A stretch of 64,000 bases of DNA. It comes from Leucobacter komagatae. GTDB taxonomy: Bacteria; Actinomycetota; Actinomycetes; Actinomycetales; Microbacteriaceae. Every line of letters begins with the position of its first letter. Positions within the stretch are counted from its first letter, which is position 1. The stretch spans positions 1,550,001 to 1,614,000 of the forward strand of contig NZ_VFON01000001.1 of the NCBI RefSeq assembly GCF_006716085.1, written 5' to 3'. The notes beneath the pieces were generated by a model. That model did no database searches, was not told the origin of the DNA, and worked only from the letters and a program-made list of their open reading frames with translations. The position numbers and the translations under genes were made by a program. Positions 17,195 to 25,995 of the stretch are shown piece by piece.

Positions 17195-19462
17195 CTAGAC
17201 GGCGGTGCTCTTGAAGCCGCGCAAGCGCAGGCTGTTGCCGACGACGAAGACGCTCGAGAGCGCCATCGCCGCACCGGCGAGCATCGGGTTCAGCATGCCG
17301 AGCGCCGCGACGGGAATCGCAGCGACGTTGTAGGCGAACGCCCAGAAGAGGTTCGTCTTGATGGTGCCAAGCGTCTTCCGCGACAGACGGATCGCATCGA
17401 CCGCGCTGCGCAGGTCGCCCCGCACCAGGGTGATGTCGGACGCTTCGATCGCGACGTCCGCACCGGTGCCCATCGCGAGGCCGAGGTCGGCCTGCGCGAG
17501 AGCGGGAGCGTCGTTCACGCCGTCGCCGATCATCGCGACGACCTTGCCCTCCGCCTGTAGCCGCTGAACGACGTCCACCTTGTCCTGGGGCAGCACCTCA
17601 GCGATCACCTCGTCGATCCCGACCTCCGCGGCGATGTGGCGAGCGACAGCCTCGTTGTCGCCGGTGAGGAGCACGGGCGACAGGCCCAGGGCCTTGAGCT
17701 GGCGAATCGCCTCGACGCTCGTGTCCTTCACGGTGTCGGCGACGACCAGGATCCCACGCGCCTTGCCATCCCAGCCCACGGCGACGACGGTCTTGCCCTC
17801 GCCCTCGGCGCGCGCTTTCGTGGCGGCGAGCTCGCCGCTCAGCTGTAGCGACCACTCGGCGAGGAGCGAGTCGCGCCCGACAAGCACGGCGTGCCCATCG
17901 ACGACGCCCTGCACGCCCTTGCCCTCGATGTTCGCGAAGCCCTCAACGACGGGCAGCGTTCCGACCTCCTGCGTCGCTCCCTTCGCGATCGCCTGCGCGA
18001 TCGGGTGCTCCGAGGCGTCCTCGAGAGCCCCCGCGAGTCGCAAGAGCTCCGCCCGGTCAGAGCCGGGCTCGGTCACCACATCAACGAGCGTCATCTTGCC
18101 GGTCGTGACGGTGCCGGTCTTGTCGAGCACGACAGTGTCGACCTTGCGGGTGGACTCGAGCACCTCTGGCCCCTTGATGAGCACGCCCATCTGGGCGCCG
18201 CGGCCCGTGCCGACGAGCAGCGCGGTGGGGGTTGCGAGCCCAAGCGCGCAGGGGCAGGCGATGACGAGCACGGCGACGGCCGCGGTGAACGCTGCTGAGA
18301 CCGGGAAGCCCGCGCCGAGCCAGCCACCAAGCGTGACGGCGGCGACGACGATCACGATCGGCACGAAGACGCCCGAGATCCTGTCAGCGAGCCGCTGCAC
18401 CTCGGCCTTGCCCGTCTGCGCGTCTTCGACGAGCTGCGCCATCTGCGCGAGCTGCGTGTCAGACCCGATCCGCGTGGTGCGCACGACAAGTCGCCCGCCA
18501 ACGTTGGTGGTGGCGCCGGTGACGGTGTCGCCCTCGGCAACCTCGACGGGGATCGCCTCGCCCGTCAGCATGGAGGCGTCAACGGCGGAGGTACCCGAGA
18601 CGACAGTGCCGTCCGTCGCGATCTTCTCGCCGGGGCGCACAACGAATTCGTCACCGACGCGCAGGTCTTCGACGGGGATCTTGGTTTCGACCCCGCCGCG
18701 CAGCACCGCGACCTCCTTCGCGCCAAGCTCGAGCAGGGCACGCAGGGCTGCGCCGGCCTGCTTCTTCGAGCGCTTCTCGAAGTAGCGGCCCGCCAGGATG
18801 AACATGGTGACGCCCGCGCCAACCTCGAGGTAGATGTTCGCCGCGCCGTCAGAGGGGGCGAGCGTGAACTCGAACGGGTGCGTCATGCCGGGGACGCCGG
18901 CGGTGCCGAAGAAGAGCGCGTAGAGCGACCACAGGAACGCTGCGGAGGTGCCCATCGAGATGAGCGTGTCCATCGTCGCGGCGCCGTGTTTGAGGTTTAC
19001 CCACGCTGCCTTGTGGAACGGCCAGGCCGCCCACACGATCACGGGGGCCGCGAGCGCGAGTGACGCCCACTGCCAGTACGTGAACTGCAGCGCCGGAATC
19101 ATTGCCATCGCGATCACCGGAACGGTGAGCACGATCGAGCCGATCAGGCGATGCCGCAGCGACGTCAGCTCGGCGTCTTCCGCATCGTTCCCGTCGCCAC
19201 TCTTGGTGTCTTTCTTTGCCCCCTTCGGCTCCGGCATCACCGCGGTGTAGCCGGTCTTCTCGACCTCTGCGATGAGCAGCGCCGGGTCGTACCCCTCGGG
19301 GACGGTGACCTTCGCCTTCTCGGTCGCATAGTTCACGGTCGCGACGACACCGTCGAGCTTGTTGAGTTTCTTTTCGATGCGGTTCGCACACGATGCGCAC
19401 GTCATGCCGCCGATCTCGAGTTCGACACCGGAGTGTGTACTGGGGAGCGCGGATGTACTCAT
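17195..19462 (-). CDS. copA: Copper-exporting P1B-type ATPase
   Basis: The 755-residue protein starts at the ATG at 19462 with AAGGAA upstream. It carries one N-terminal heavy-metal domain ([16 protein letters not shown], Cys 22 and 25), transmembrane helices, the actuator motif [10 protein letters not shown], the membrane metal site [19 protein letters not shown] (CPC), the phosphorylation site DKTGTVTTG, the ATP-binding SEHPIAQAI (HP) and [16 protein letters not shown]. These define a Cu(I) exporter. It lies directly downstream of copZ and a tiny membrane protein, with CsoR-type operators before copZ, so copper induction through CsoR is expected. Confidence 0.96.
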   Translation of the reverse strand: MSTSALPSTHSGVELEIGGMTCASCANRIEKKLNKLDGVVATVNYATEKAKVTVPEGYDPALLIAEVEKTGYTAVMPEPKGAKKDTKSGDGNDAEDAELTSLRHRLIGSIVLTVPVIAMAMIPALQFTYWQWASLALAAPVIVWAAWPFHKAAWVNLKHGAATMDTLISMGTSAAFLWSLYALFFGTAGVPGMTHPFEFTLAPSDGAANIYLEVGAGVTMFILAGRYFEKRSKKQAGAALRALLELGAKEVAVLRGGVETKIPVEDLRVGDEFVVRPGEKIATDGTVVSGTSAVDASMLTGEAIPVEVAEGDTVTGATTNVGGRLVVRTTRIGSDTQLAQMAQLVEDAQTGKAEVQRLADRISGVFVPIVIVVAAVTLGGWLGAGFPVSAAFTAAVAVLVIACPCALGLATPTALLVGTGRGAQMGVLIKGPEVLESTRKVDTVVLDKTGTVTTGKMTLVDVVTEPGSDRAELLRLAGALEDASEHPIAQAIAKGATQEVGTLPVVEGFANIEGKGVQGVVDGHAVLVGRDSLLAEWSLQLSGELAATKARAEGEGKTVVAVGWDGKARGILVVADTVKDTSVEAIRQLKALGLSPVLLTGDNEAVARHIAAEVGIDEVIAEVLPQDKVDVVQRLQAEGKVVAMIGDGVNDAPALAQADLGLAMGTGADVAIEASDITLVRGDLRSAVDAIRLSRKTLGTIKTNLFWAFAYNVAAIPVAALGMLNPMLAGAAMALSSVFVVGNSLRLRGFKSTAV

Positions 19463-19518
19463 TTCGAATTCCTTCATTCTCACCGGCACCCGCTGAGCGT
19501 GTCAGCGGGTGGCATTGG

Positions 19519-19680
19519 CTAGTTCTCGTGCGCGGTCTGCTCGGGATCGTGCGCTTCGCCGCTTGCGACCCAGTCGGCCACGAAACTTGCCGGGACAATC
19601 ACGCTGGCGAGGCCGTACGCGGCGCCGAAGGCCACGACGAGGCCGGCGCCGTAGAGGGCGAGGCGCGCTGGGGGCTTCAT
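19519..19680 (-). CDS. 53-residue single-pass membrane protein between copZ and copA
   Basis: The reading frame from the ATG at 19680 encodes MKPPARLALYGAGLVVAFG and onward, one hydrophobic helix (about 7-30), then a short acidic, His-containing tail ending in HEN. Its start overlaps the copZ stop codon (ATGA), which indicates translational coupling. copA begins 56 bp further on. Similar tiny helices occur in actinobacterial copper operons, but the function is unknown; partnering CopA or CopZ in the membrane is a guess. Because of its size it is easily missed by gene finders. Confidence 0.75.
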   Translation of the reverse strand: MKPPARLALYGAGLVVAFGAAYGLASVIVPASFVADWVASGEAHDPEQTAHEN

Positions 19681-19889
19681 GAGGCGCGCACCGCCGAGTA
19701 GCCCGCCTCTTCAACCGCCGCGAGCACCGCCGCGTCGTCGAGCGCGCCGTCGGTGGTGACCTCGAGCTTGCCGCTCGCTGCGCTCACGTCGATGCCGGTG
19801 ACCCCGTCGATCTGCTCGACCTCCTCGCGAATCGACATCTCGCAGTGGGAGCACGTCATTCCAGTGACCTGATACTCGGTTGTAGCCAT
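19677..19889 (-). CDS. copZ: Copper chaperone CopZ (heavy-metal-associated domain)
   Basis: The 70-residue protein starts at the ATG at 19889 with GGAGG upstream. It is a single HMA domain: EYQVTGMTCSHCEMSIREEV with the CxxC metal site, then GVTGIDVSAASGKLEV and a terminal helix (VEEAGYSAV). It carries Cu(I) to CopA. It is first in the copZ-small protein-copA-YHS run, and two CsoR-type operators lie just upstream. The stop overlaps the start of the 53-residue membrane protein. Confidence 0.93.
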   Translation of the reverse strand: MATTEYQVTGMTCSHCEMSIREEVEQIDGVTGIDVSAASGKLEVTTDGALDDAAVLAAVEEAGYSAVRAS

Positions 19890-19910
19890 AGCTTGTTCCT
19901 CCTTCATCAG

Positions 19911-19929
19911 GATACCCCATGCGGGTATC
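19911..19929. promoter_or_regulatory. CsoR operator 1 upstream of copZ
   Basis: GATACCCCATGCGGGTATC is a near-perfect palindrome sharing its outer GATACCC and GGGTATC with the site upstream of csoR. It lies 22 bp before the copZ start. Confidence 0.8.
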
Positions 19930-19946
19930 TCCACACCCAGAACAAT

Positions 19947-19963
19947 ATACCCCCCTAGGGTAT
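19947..19963. promoter_or_regulatory. CsoR operator 2 upstream of copZ
   Basis: ATACCCCCCTAGGGTAT is a second copy of the palindrome. Its centre is 35 bp from that of operator 1, between copZ and the divergent phosphodiesterase gene. Confidence 0.75.
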
Positions 19964-20156
19964 CTGCGCAAGTGGAATTTCCGCGTTCCCTGGACGCGAA
20001 AGTTACGGCCTGTCGACGTGGGGGCGAACGCGACCTTGCCGAGACTTGAAGGTTGTCAATACAACTGGCGATCCGCTTGTATGGACAACTTTCACCCGGA
20101 AAACTCAGTCTCCGGGCCGCTACCCAGCGCGCCTATCCGACTTCCAGGAGACTGAC

Positions 20157-22208
20157 TTGAAGCACACCCACATCACCGCAGCAGCGGCCGCGCTCCTTCT
20201 CGGGGCGACAGGCATCGCGACGGCGGCGACCCCGGCACTCGCCGAGGGCATCGCCCAGGAGACGACAAAAACTCCCAAAACGCTCGTCATTGGCGTCGAC
20301 GGCGCATCGTTCGACATCATGGCCGACAGCACCACCCCGACAGTGAGCGCTCTGCGAGCCGGTGGCCTCAGCGCGACCAGCAACCTCGCCGGCGCCCCCA
20401 TGTCGCCGACAGTGTCTGGCCCGGGCTGGTCGACGATCGCCACCGGCGTCTGGGCCCCCAAGCACGGTGTCGTTGACAACAATTTCACGAGCCCGAACTA
20501 CGGCGCGTTCCCTGACTACCTCACGCGCATCGAGCAGAACCTCCCGGACCGAAACACCACGGTTGTCGGCACCTGGGGGCCCATCTCGACGACGATCTTC
20601 GGGGCTGCAGTCGACAGCCGCAGCAGGTTTGGCAACGACACGCTCACCACGCAGGCGGTCGTCTCGGCGCTCTCGGCGCAGGCCACAGACGACGTCTTCG
20701 TGCACCTCGACGAGGTGGACGGCGCAGGTCACAGCTCCGGCTCAAGCTCCGAGGCATACCGCAAGGCGCTCCAAAAGGCCGACGGTCAGATCGGCGAGAT
20801 GGTGAACGCGATCAAGCAGCGCCCGACGTACAACGCTGAGGACTGGCTCGTCGTTGTCACGTCCGACCACGGCCACACCCCGACGGGCGGCCACGGCGGC
20901 TCAACGAAGCTCGAGCGCAAGACGTTTGTCGCCGCAAACGGCTCGCCATTTGCCCCCGGCACTGTGCGACACGATGTCAAGGTGACCGATATTGCCCCGA
21001 CCGTGCTCTCGCACGTCGGGATCGCGAACGACCCGGCCTGGGACCTCGACGGATCCGTGGTGAACGACCTCGTTCCCGACGACTTCGACACGCTGCGCCC
21101 CCAGCTGCAGCCCGCTGTGCAGGAGAAGGGCCCGGCCGATCTCCTCGGCTGGACCGCAGCGACCCCCGAGGGGTGGAGCATCGACAACTCGAAAATGCCC
21201 TCCGGCGGCGCGCCCGAGTTCAGTGGCTGGACGTTCATGACCGACGACTTCTTCTCGAACGTCGAGCTCGGCCAGTTCCGCGAGAACAACGTTTACTCTC
21301 GTGACGTGTTCGCCGTCGCCGACTCCGACGAGTGGGCCGACGTGAGCCCCCGAGGCGGCAACATGTTCGACTCGACCCTGAAGAGTCCCGCCTACGAGCT
21401 CAACGGCGCTGAGCAGCTCGACATCTCGTTCGTGTCTGACTATGCCGTCGACGGCCCGCAGAAGGCGATCGTGAGCGTCGTGTTCGACGAGGCCTCGGGC
21501 ATCGCCCCGCACACCCTCGTAACCTACCCTGGCGACGGCACCCGCCTCAACCCGGTCAACAAAGTTGAGCGCTTCGCATTCGACCTGCCACGCACCGAGG
21601 GCGGCGACCTCCCGAAAACCGCCAGCCTGCACTTCGAGTATGGCGGCAACAACTCCGCGTTCTGGGTCATCGACCAGGTGCGCGTCAGCCAGGGCGAGGC
21701 GCCCGCGGTGCCCGCGGAGCTGAGCCTCTCGGCAGCGACCGTCGAGGCGGGCAAGACTGTCACGGCGTCGGGCACCGGGTTCGCGCCAGAGGAGGTCGTC
21801 GCGTTCGAGCTGCGCTCCGAGCCACAGGATCTCGGCACCGCGACGGCTGACGCCGCCGGTGCGCTCTCGCACGAGCTCACCGTTCCGGCCGCCACCCCGG
21901 CGGGCGAACACACCATCATCGCGATTCGCGCGGATGGCACCGAGCTGAGCCAGCCAATCACGGTGACCGCAGCACCGACGGAGGAGAAGCCCGAGCCCGA
22001 GGTCCCCGGGACGAAGCCCGACACAGAGACGGGCACAGGTACCGGCACCGGCTCGAAGCCCGGCACGGGCACCGCGTCAGGCACGGGCGACGGGGCGGGG
22101 CTCGCCTCGACCGGTGGCGCTGTTACGGGCCTCGCTCTCGGCGCAACGGCCATCCTGGGCGCCGGCGCATACCTGTTCATCCGCAGCCGGAGGCGCCTCG
22201 ACGCGTAG
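20157..22208 (+). CDS. Secreted type I phosphodiesterase/nucleotide pyrophosphatase-like enzyme, wall-anchored
   Basis: The 683-residue protein starts at a TTG (20157) with AGGAG 6 nt upstream, followed by a signal peptide (hydrophobic core about 7-22). The alkaline-phosphatase-fold catalytic domain (about 40-340) shows the metal-site Asp in LVIGVDGASFDIM, the nucleophile region SPTVSGPGWSTIATGV, HLDEVDGAGHSSG and VVTSDHGHTPTGGHGG. A beta-rich domain and an Ig-like region (about 535-615) follow, then a Thr/Gly/Pro-rich spacer, LASTGG, a helix and the basic tail RSRRRLDA, a sortase LAxTG-type anchor. It should cleave phosphodiesters or pyrophosphates at the cell surface. It diverges from copZ across the CsoR operators. 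Confidence 0.88.
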   Translation: MKHTHITAAAAALLLGATGIATAATPALAEGIAQETTKTPKTLVIGVDGASFDIMADSTTPTVSALRAGGLSATSNLAGAPMSPTVSGPGWSTIATGVWAPKHGVVDNNFTSPNYGAFPDYLTRIEQNLPDRNTTVVGTWGPISTTIFGAAVDSRSRFGNDTLTTQAVVSALSAQATDDVFVHLDEVDGAGHSSGSSSEAYRKALQKADGQIGEMVNAIKQRPTYNAEDWLVVVTSDHGHTPTGGHGGSTKLERKTFVAANGSPFAPGTVRHDVKVTDIAPTVLSHVGIANDPAWDLDGSVVNDLVPDDFDTLRPQLQPAVQEKGPADLLGWTAATPEGWSIDNSKMPSGGAPEFSGWTFMTDDFFSNVELGQFRENNVYSRDVFAVADSDEWADVSPRGGNMFDSTLKSPAYELNGAEQLDISFVSDYAVDGPQKAIVSVVFDEASGIAPHTLVTYPGDGTRLNPVNKVERFAFDLPRTEGGDLPKTASLHFEYGGNNSAFWVIDQVRVSQGEAPAVPAELSLSAATVEAGKTVTASGTGFAPEEVVAFELRSEPQDLGTATADAAGALSHELTVPAATPAGEHTIIAIRADGTELSQPITVTAAPTEEKPEPEVPGTKPDTETGTGTGTGSKPGTGTASGTGDGAGLASTGGAVTGLALGATAILGAGAYLFIRSRRRLDA

Positions 22209-22236
22209 CGCGTACTGAGCACGTCTCGCGGGGCAC

Positions 22237-22281
22237 CTCGGGCCGGTCTGCGCCTCCTCTCGGGGCGGAGATCGGCCCGAG
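22237..22281 (+). terminator. Terminator after the phosphodiesterase gene
   Basis: The arms 22237-22254 and 22264-22281 pair over 18 bp with one mismatch and one G-T pair, leaving a 9-nt loop. Confidence 0.75.
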
Positions 22282-22360
22282 CCATTGCAGCCACGCTAGA
22301 CACTCTCCGGGGTGCTGCGTAGCATCGATGCCATCGAGGGAGAACGCATGAGAGGTGGAC

Positions 22361-22684
22361 ATGACCGACGCGACCGATGACCACGATACGCAGCCGCGCA
22401 TGTCGAAGCAGGGAGTCGCAGGGCACGCGGTCGCGACGGCGGCGCTCGCGGGCATCGGGGTCATCGCGTTCGCCGTCCCGCTGGCCTCCGTCGTCTGCGC
22501 GATTGCGGCCATTATCGCGGCCTTCGCTGGCCGAGCTGATTTTCGCGCTCACCCCGAGCTGCGCGGCGCGGGCCTCGCGGTCTTCGGGCTGACCGTCGGC
22601 GTGGTCGTCGTGGTGCTGCAGGCACTCCCCTGGTTCGCAGGGATTCAGCCACTACTTGCACTCCCGATGACGCCCTCGGGGTAG
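22361..22684 (+). CDS. Small hydrophobic membrane protein
   Basis: A protein of about 107 residues with a short polar N-terminus (MTDATDDHDTQPRMSKQ) and three hydrophobic segments: VATAALAGIGVIAFAVPLAS, VCAIAAIIAAFAGRA and GLAVFGLTVGVVVVVLQALP. It looks like the DUF4190 group of small actinobacterial membrane proteins. The start could also be the GTG at 22355. No function can be assigned. Confidence 0.6.
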   Translation: MTDATDDHDTQPRMSKQGVAGHAVATAALAGIGVIAFAVPLASVVCAIAAIIAAFAGRADFRAHPELRGAGLAVFGLTVGVVVVVLQALPWFAGIQPLLALPMTPSG

Positions 22685-22816
22685 CGCCCGAACGGGCTGC
22701 GCCTCAGGCCGGTGCCGGCACGCCCATCAAGTGCTCAGCCACGGCGCCCTCCGGAGCAGTAGCATGGTGGCGAACGCCGGCTCGACCCAATGGCGGGTCC
22801 GACAGAGGAGAGATAG

Positions 22817-23455
22817 TTGGAGATTCGTACCCTTGAGCCAAGAAGAGTGCGCGAAGCAGCGAAGGTCCTCGCAGAGGCGTTCACGGACGAGCCACTCGTC
22901 ACTCAGCTCCTCCCCCTTGGTACGCTCCACCGTCAGCGCAAGATAGCCGACTACTTCGTTTGGAACATGCGTCGCACGGGGCTCCGCACGGTCGACGTCG
23001 CAATTGAGGGCGACCGCATCGTCGGCGTCGCACTCTGGCGCGCGCCCGGGCACGTATCGCGCTGGCTCCCAGAGCTGCCCGCAAAGACTGGCGTGCTGCT
23101 GCGCGGTGTCGGGCGCCGCGGGCTGCGGGTACTCGGCGCCCACGACGCCGCCTGCGCAGACAAGCACCCGAACGAACCCTACTGGCACCTCGTCGGAGTT
23201 GGCACCGCCCAGCACCATGCGCGCGGTACCCGCCCGGCGACGGCACCCGATATCGAGGCCGCCCTCGTCTCGCACAGGCTCCGCGAGATCGACGAAGCGG
23301 GCTCCCTCGCTTCCCTCGAGGCTCGTACCCCGCAGCACGTGAGCCAGTACGAGGCGCTCGGTTTCTCGCATCAGTGCGAGCTTTCGAGTCCCGCGGTCAG
23401 CACGGTTGTGATGTGGCGGTCGCCTCGCGCGGGCCGATCCAGAATCGCCGCGTAG
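22817..23455 (+). CDS. GNAT-family N-acetyltransferase
   Basis: A 212-residue protein starting at a TTG with GAGGAG about 6 nt upstream. It opens IRTLEPRRVREAAKVLAEAF with the usual GNAT first strand and helix, and WHLVGVGTAQHHARGTRPAT takes the place of the acetyl-CoA loop, followed by LASLEARTPQHVSQYEALGF. The loop lacks the full Q/RxxGxG/A pattern seen in strong family members, so activity on acetyl-CoA is likely rather than certain. The substrate is unknown. It stands alone between a membrane-protein gene and an amidohydrolase gene. Confidence 0.75.
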   Translation: MEIRTLEPRRVREAAKVLAEAFTDEPLVTQLLPLGTLHRQRKIADYFVWNMRRTGLRTVDVAIEGDRIVGVALWRAPGHVSRWLPELPAKTGVLLRGVGRRGLRVLGAHDAACADKHPNEPYWHLVGVGTAQHHARGTRPATAPDIEAALVSHRLREIDEAGSLASLEARTPQHVSQYEALGFSHQCELSSPAVSTVVMWRSPRAGRSRIAA

Positions 23456-23561
23456 CGGCCGCGACAAGCCACTCCCACCCCGCTCCGCCGGAACTATCGC
23501 GCGCCGGTCGGCATCGGCGCGCCCGCACACTCTTACCCCGCCAATTTGAAGGAAGGCGCTC

Positions 23562-25178
23562 ATGACGCTCCCCACCCCGACAGGTTTCGCGCTCATAGGC
23601 GCACAGCTCATCACGAACACGCCCCTGCACGCTGGCGCCAGCGCGCTGCTCGTCGAGCGCGGCCGCATCACCTCGGTCGGCGACGACACCGAGATCGAGG
23701 CGCTCGCGACCGCGGCTGGGTACCCGGTGCGGGACGCGGCCGGCGCGACGGTCACCCCCGGGCTGTTTGATTCACACACGCACCCGCACTGGGCCGCCGA
23801 TGTGACGCGCGGCGTCGACCTTGGCGGGCTGGGCTCGGTCGCAGAGCTCCAGGCAGCCGTCGAGTCGTACGCCGCCACGCTGCCCGCCGATGCCTGGGTT
23901 CTGGGCTGGAACCTTGAGTTCGAGCCATTTGAGGCGACCGGCGTGCGGGGCGACCTGTTCGATGCCGCCGTCGGCGGCAGGCCCTTCGCGGCAATGTTCT
24001 ACGACCTGCACTCGGGGCTCGCCAACGCCGCAGCGCTCGCGGCCGCTGGCGTGACCGAGGCGCCTTCATTTGCCGACATGTCTGAGGTCGTCGTCGATGA
24101 GGCGGGGGCGCTCACGGGCGAGCTGCGCGAGCCGAGCGCCTACAAGCTGGTCTTCGACGCCGTGCCCGCGCTCTCGCACGACGCAGAGCGTGACGCGCTG
24201 CGCGACATGTTCCGCACGCTCGCCGCGTCCGGCCTCACGGGTGGCGCGATCATGGACGGCAAGCCGCGCACTGTCGACCTCGTCGAGGAGCTTGAAGAGC
24301 GCGGCGAACTCGATCACCGGCTTGTGGTGCACCACTGGCACGCGGTCACCGACGACGACGCGGCAGTCGAGCGCGTCATCGCAGCGAAGGATCGGCGTGG
24401 CCGCCTCTGGGAGTCCGACGGTATCAAGCTGTTCAGCGACGGCGTCATCGACACCGGCACGGCCTGGCTGCATCAACCCGACAGCTGCGGCGACGGCGTG
24501 CACGCCTTCTGGCCCGACTGGAACCGCTACCGCGAGGTAGTGCGGGCCTACCACGATGCCGGCATGATCATCGCGACGCACGCCGTCGGAGACTTCGCGG
24601 TGAACCGCGTGCTCGACGCGTACGCCGAGCTCCCCGACCACGGGGCGGCACGCCCGCACTCGATCGAGCATCTTGAGGTGCTCGCGGATGAGGATCTCGA
24701 GAAGCTCACCGGCTCCGGCATCACCGCGTCGATGCAGCCCCTGCACATGCAGTGGCGCGAGGGCGACGACAGCGACAACTGGGCGGTGCGGCTCGGCGAC
24801 CGCGCGGCTACCGGCTACCGGGTGCGCGACGTGCTCGAGACTGGCACGCGCGTGACGCTCGGCTCGGACTGGCCGGTCGCGCACTACGACCCCCGCATCG
24901 GAATGGCGTGGGCGCGCGGTCGCAGCACACCCGGTGTCGCAGGGGCACCCGTGTTCGAGCCCGAACAGCGACTGACGGGTGAGGAGGCGCTGCTCGCCTA
25001 CACGCTGTGGCCGGCCCAGGCTCGCGGGCACGAAGACCGCGGGGTCATCGCGCCCGGCGCCCTCGCCGACCTCACGGTCTGGGCAGGCGACCCGGTCTCA
25101 GCGACGCCCGATGAGCTCGCGACGCTCGCGATCGCGGCAACCGTCGTCGACGGCCGGTTCGTCCACGACGCGCTGTAG
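23562..25178 (+). CDS. YtcJ-like metal-dependent amidohydrolase
   Basis: The 538-residue protein starts at an ATG with GAAGGAAGG upstream. The N-terminal composite domain leads into the metal site TPGLFDSHTHPHWAAD (HxH). Later ligands are IATHAVGDFAVNRVLDAY and RPHSIEHLEVLADED, and the catalytic Asp lies in TLGSDWPVAHYDP. The C-terminus rebuilds the small beta domain (IAPGALADLTVWAGDP). This is the YtcJ/amidohydrolase-3 family, which hydrolyses amide or formamide bonds of unknown natural substrates. It ends about 29 bp before a long inverted repeat and is convergent with the response regulator gene. Confidence 0.88.
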   Translation: MTLPTPTGFALIGAQLITNTPLHAGASALLVERGRITSVGDDTEIEALATAAGYPVRDAAGATVTPGLFDSHTHPHWAADVTRGVDLGGLGSVAELQAAVESYAATLPADAWVLGWNLEFEPFEATGVRGDLFDAAVGGRPFAAMFYDLHSGLANAAALAAAGVTEAPSFADMSEVVVDEAGALTGELREPSAYKLVFDAVPALSHDAERDALRDMFRTLAASGLTGGAIMDGKPRTVDLVEELEERGELDHRLVVHHWHAVTDDDAAVERVIAAKDRRGRLWESDGIKLFSDGVIDTGTAWLHQPDSCGDGVHAFWPDWNRYREVVRAYHDAGMIIATHAVGDFAVNRVLDAYAELPDHGAARPHSIEHLEVLADEDLEKLTGSGITASMQPLHMQWREGDDSDNWAVRLGDRAATGYRVRDVLETGTRVTLGSDWPVAHYDPRIGMAWARGRSTPGVAGAPVFEPEQRLTGEEALLAYTLWPAQARGHEDRGVIAPGALADLTVWAGDPVSATPDELATLAIAATVVDGRFVHDAL

Positions 25179-25206
25179 GTCGGGGAGCCCACGTTTCAAC
25201 GGGCCA

Positions 25207-25264
25207 CTTTCCCTCACGATTGACGTACTCCACCCGGCCGAACGACGTCAATCCTGAGAGAAAG
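25207..25264. terminator. Long inverted repeat between convergent genes
   Basis: Arms 25207-25226 and 25245-25264 pair over 20 bp with two mismatches, leave an 18-nt loop, and on the plus strand run into TTT. It serves as a bidirectional terminator for the amidohydrolase and response-regulator genes. Confidence 0.75.
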
Positions 25265-25347
25265 TTTCGGTGGGCGCGAGAAAGCGGAGAGAGTGAGGAG
25301 GACTCAGAAGGAGGGCGCCCAGGCTCACAACCCCGGCCCGCCCGCTG

Positions 25348-25995
25348 CTACCGCGCCTGCAGATACGTGAGGATCGCGCGCACCCGCCGGTTCTCGTCGC
25401 TCGGCTGCAGCCCCAGCCGCGTGAAGATGCTGCCGATGTGTTTGCGCACCGCGGCGTCGCTCACGTAGAGTTGCGCCGCGATCTCGGCGTTCGACGCGCC
25501 CTCGGCCATGAGCTCCAGCACCTCGCGCTCGCGAGCGGTGAGCTCAGCGAGCGGCCCTGGCTGACCCTGCCGCAACAGGTGCCGCGTCACCTCGGGGTCG
25601 ATGATGGTTCCACCAGCCGTGACGGCGGCGAGCGCCTGGTCGAAGTCGGCGACGCGGTTTACCCGCTCTTTCAGCAGGTATCCCACCCCTCCCTCGGGCA
25701 GCGTGAGCAGGTCTCGGGCGTAGCGGTCTGCGACGTACTGCGACAGGGCGAGCACGGGCTGCTCGGGCGACAGCTCACGGATCTCGAGCGCAGCGCGCAG
25801 CCCGTCGTCTGTGCGAGACGGCGGCATCCGTACGTCGGTCACGACGAGGTCTGGCGCGGTCTCGAGCGCCCGGTAGACGGCGACGAGTTCCGTGGCGTCG
25901 CCGGCCGTGGCGACGACCTCGTGCCCGAGCCGCTCAAGCAGCGCTTGGAGCGCTTCCCGCAGCAGGGCGGCGTCATCGGCGAGCAGGATCCGCAT
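25348..25995 (-). CDS. NarL/LuxR-type response regulator
   Basis: A 215-residue protein starting at the ATG at 25995. The receiver domain (1-125) has the acidic pair in ILLADDAALL, the phosphoacceptor Asp in LVVTDVRMP, and the conserved Lys in YLLKERV. A LuxR helix-turn-helix follows (ELTAREREVLELMAEGASNA, then AAQLYVSDAAVRKHIGSIF). It overlaps the 3' end of the histidine kinase gene by 23 bp, so the two are co-expressed as a two-component pair. The divergent ABC transporter is its most likely target, by position only. Confidence 0.92.
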   Translation of the reverse strand: MRILLADDAALLREALQALLERLGHEVVATAGDATELVAVYRALETAPDLVVTDVRMPPSRTDDGLRAALEIRELSPEQPVLALSQYVADRYARDLLTLPEGGVGYLLKERVNRVADFDQALAAVTAGGTIIDPEVTRHLLRQGQPGPLAELTAREREVLELMAEGASNAEIAAQLYVSDAAVRKHIGSIFTRLGLQPSDENRRVRAILTYLQAR

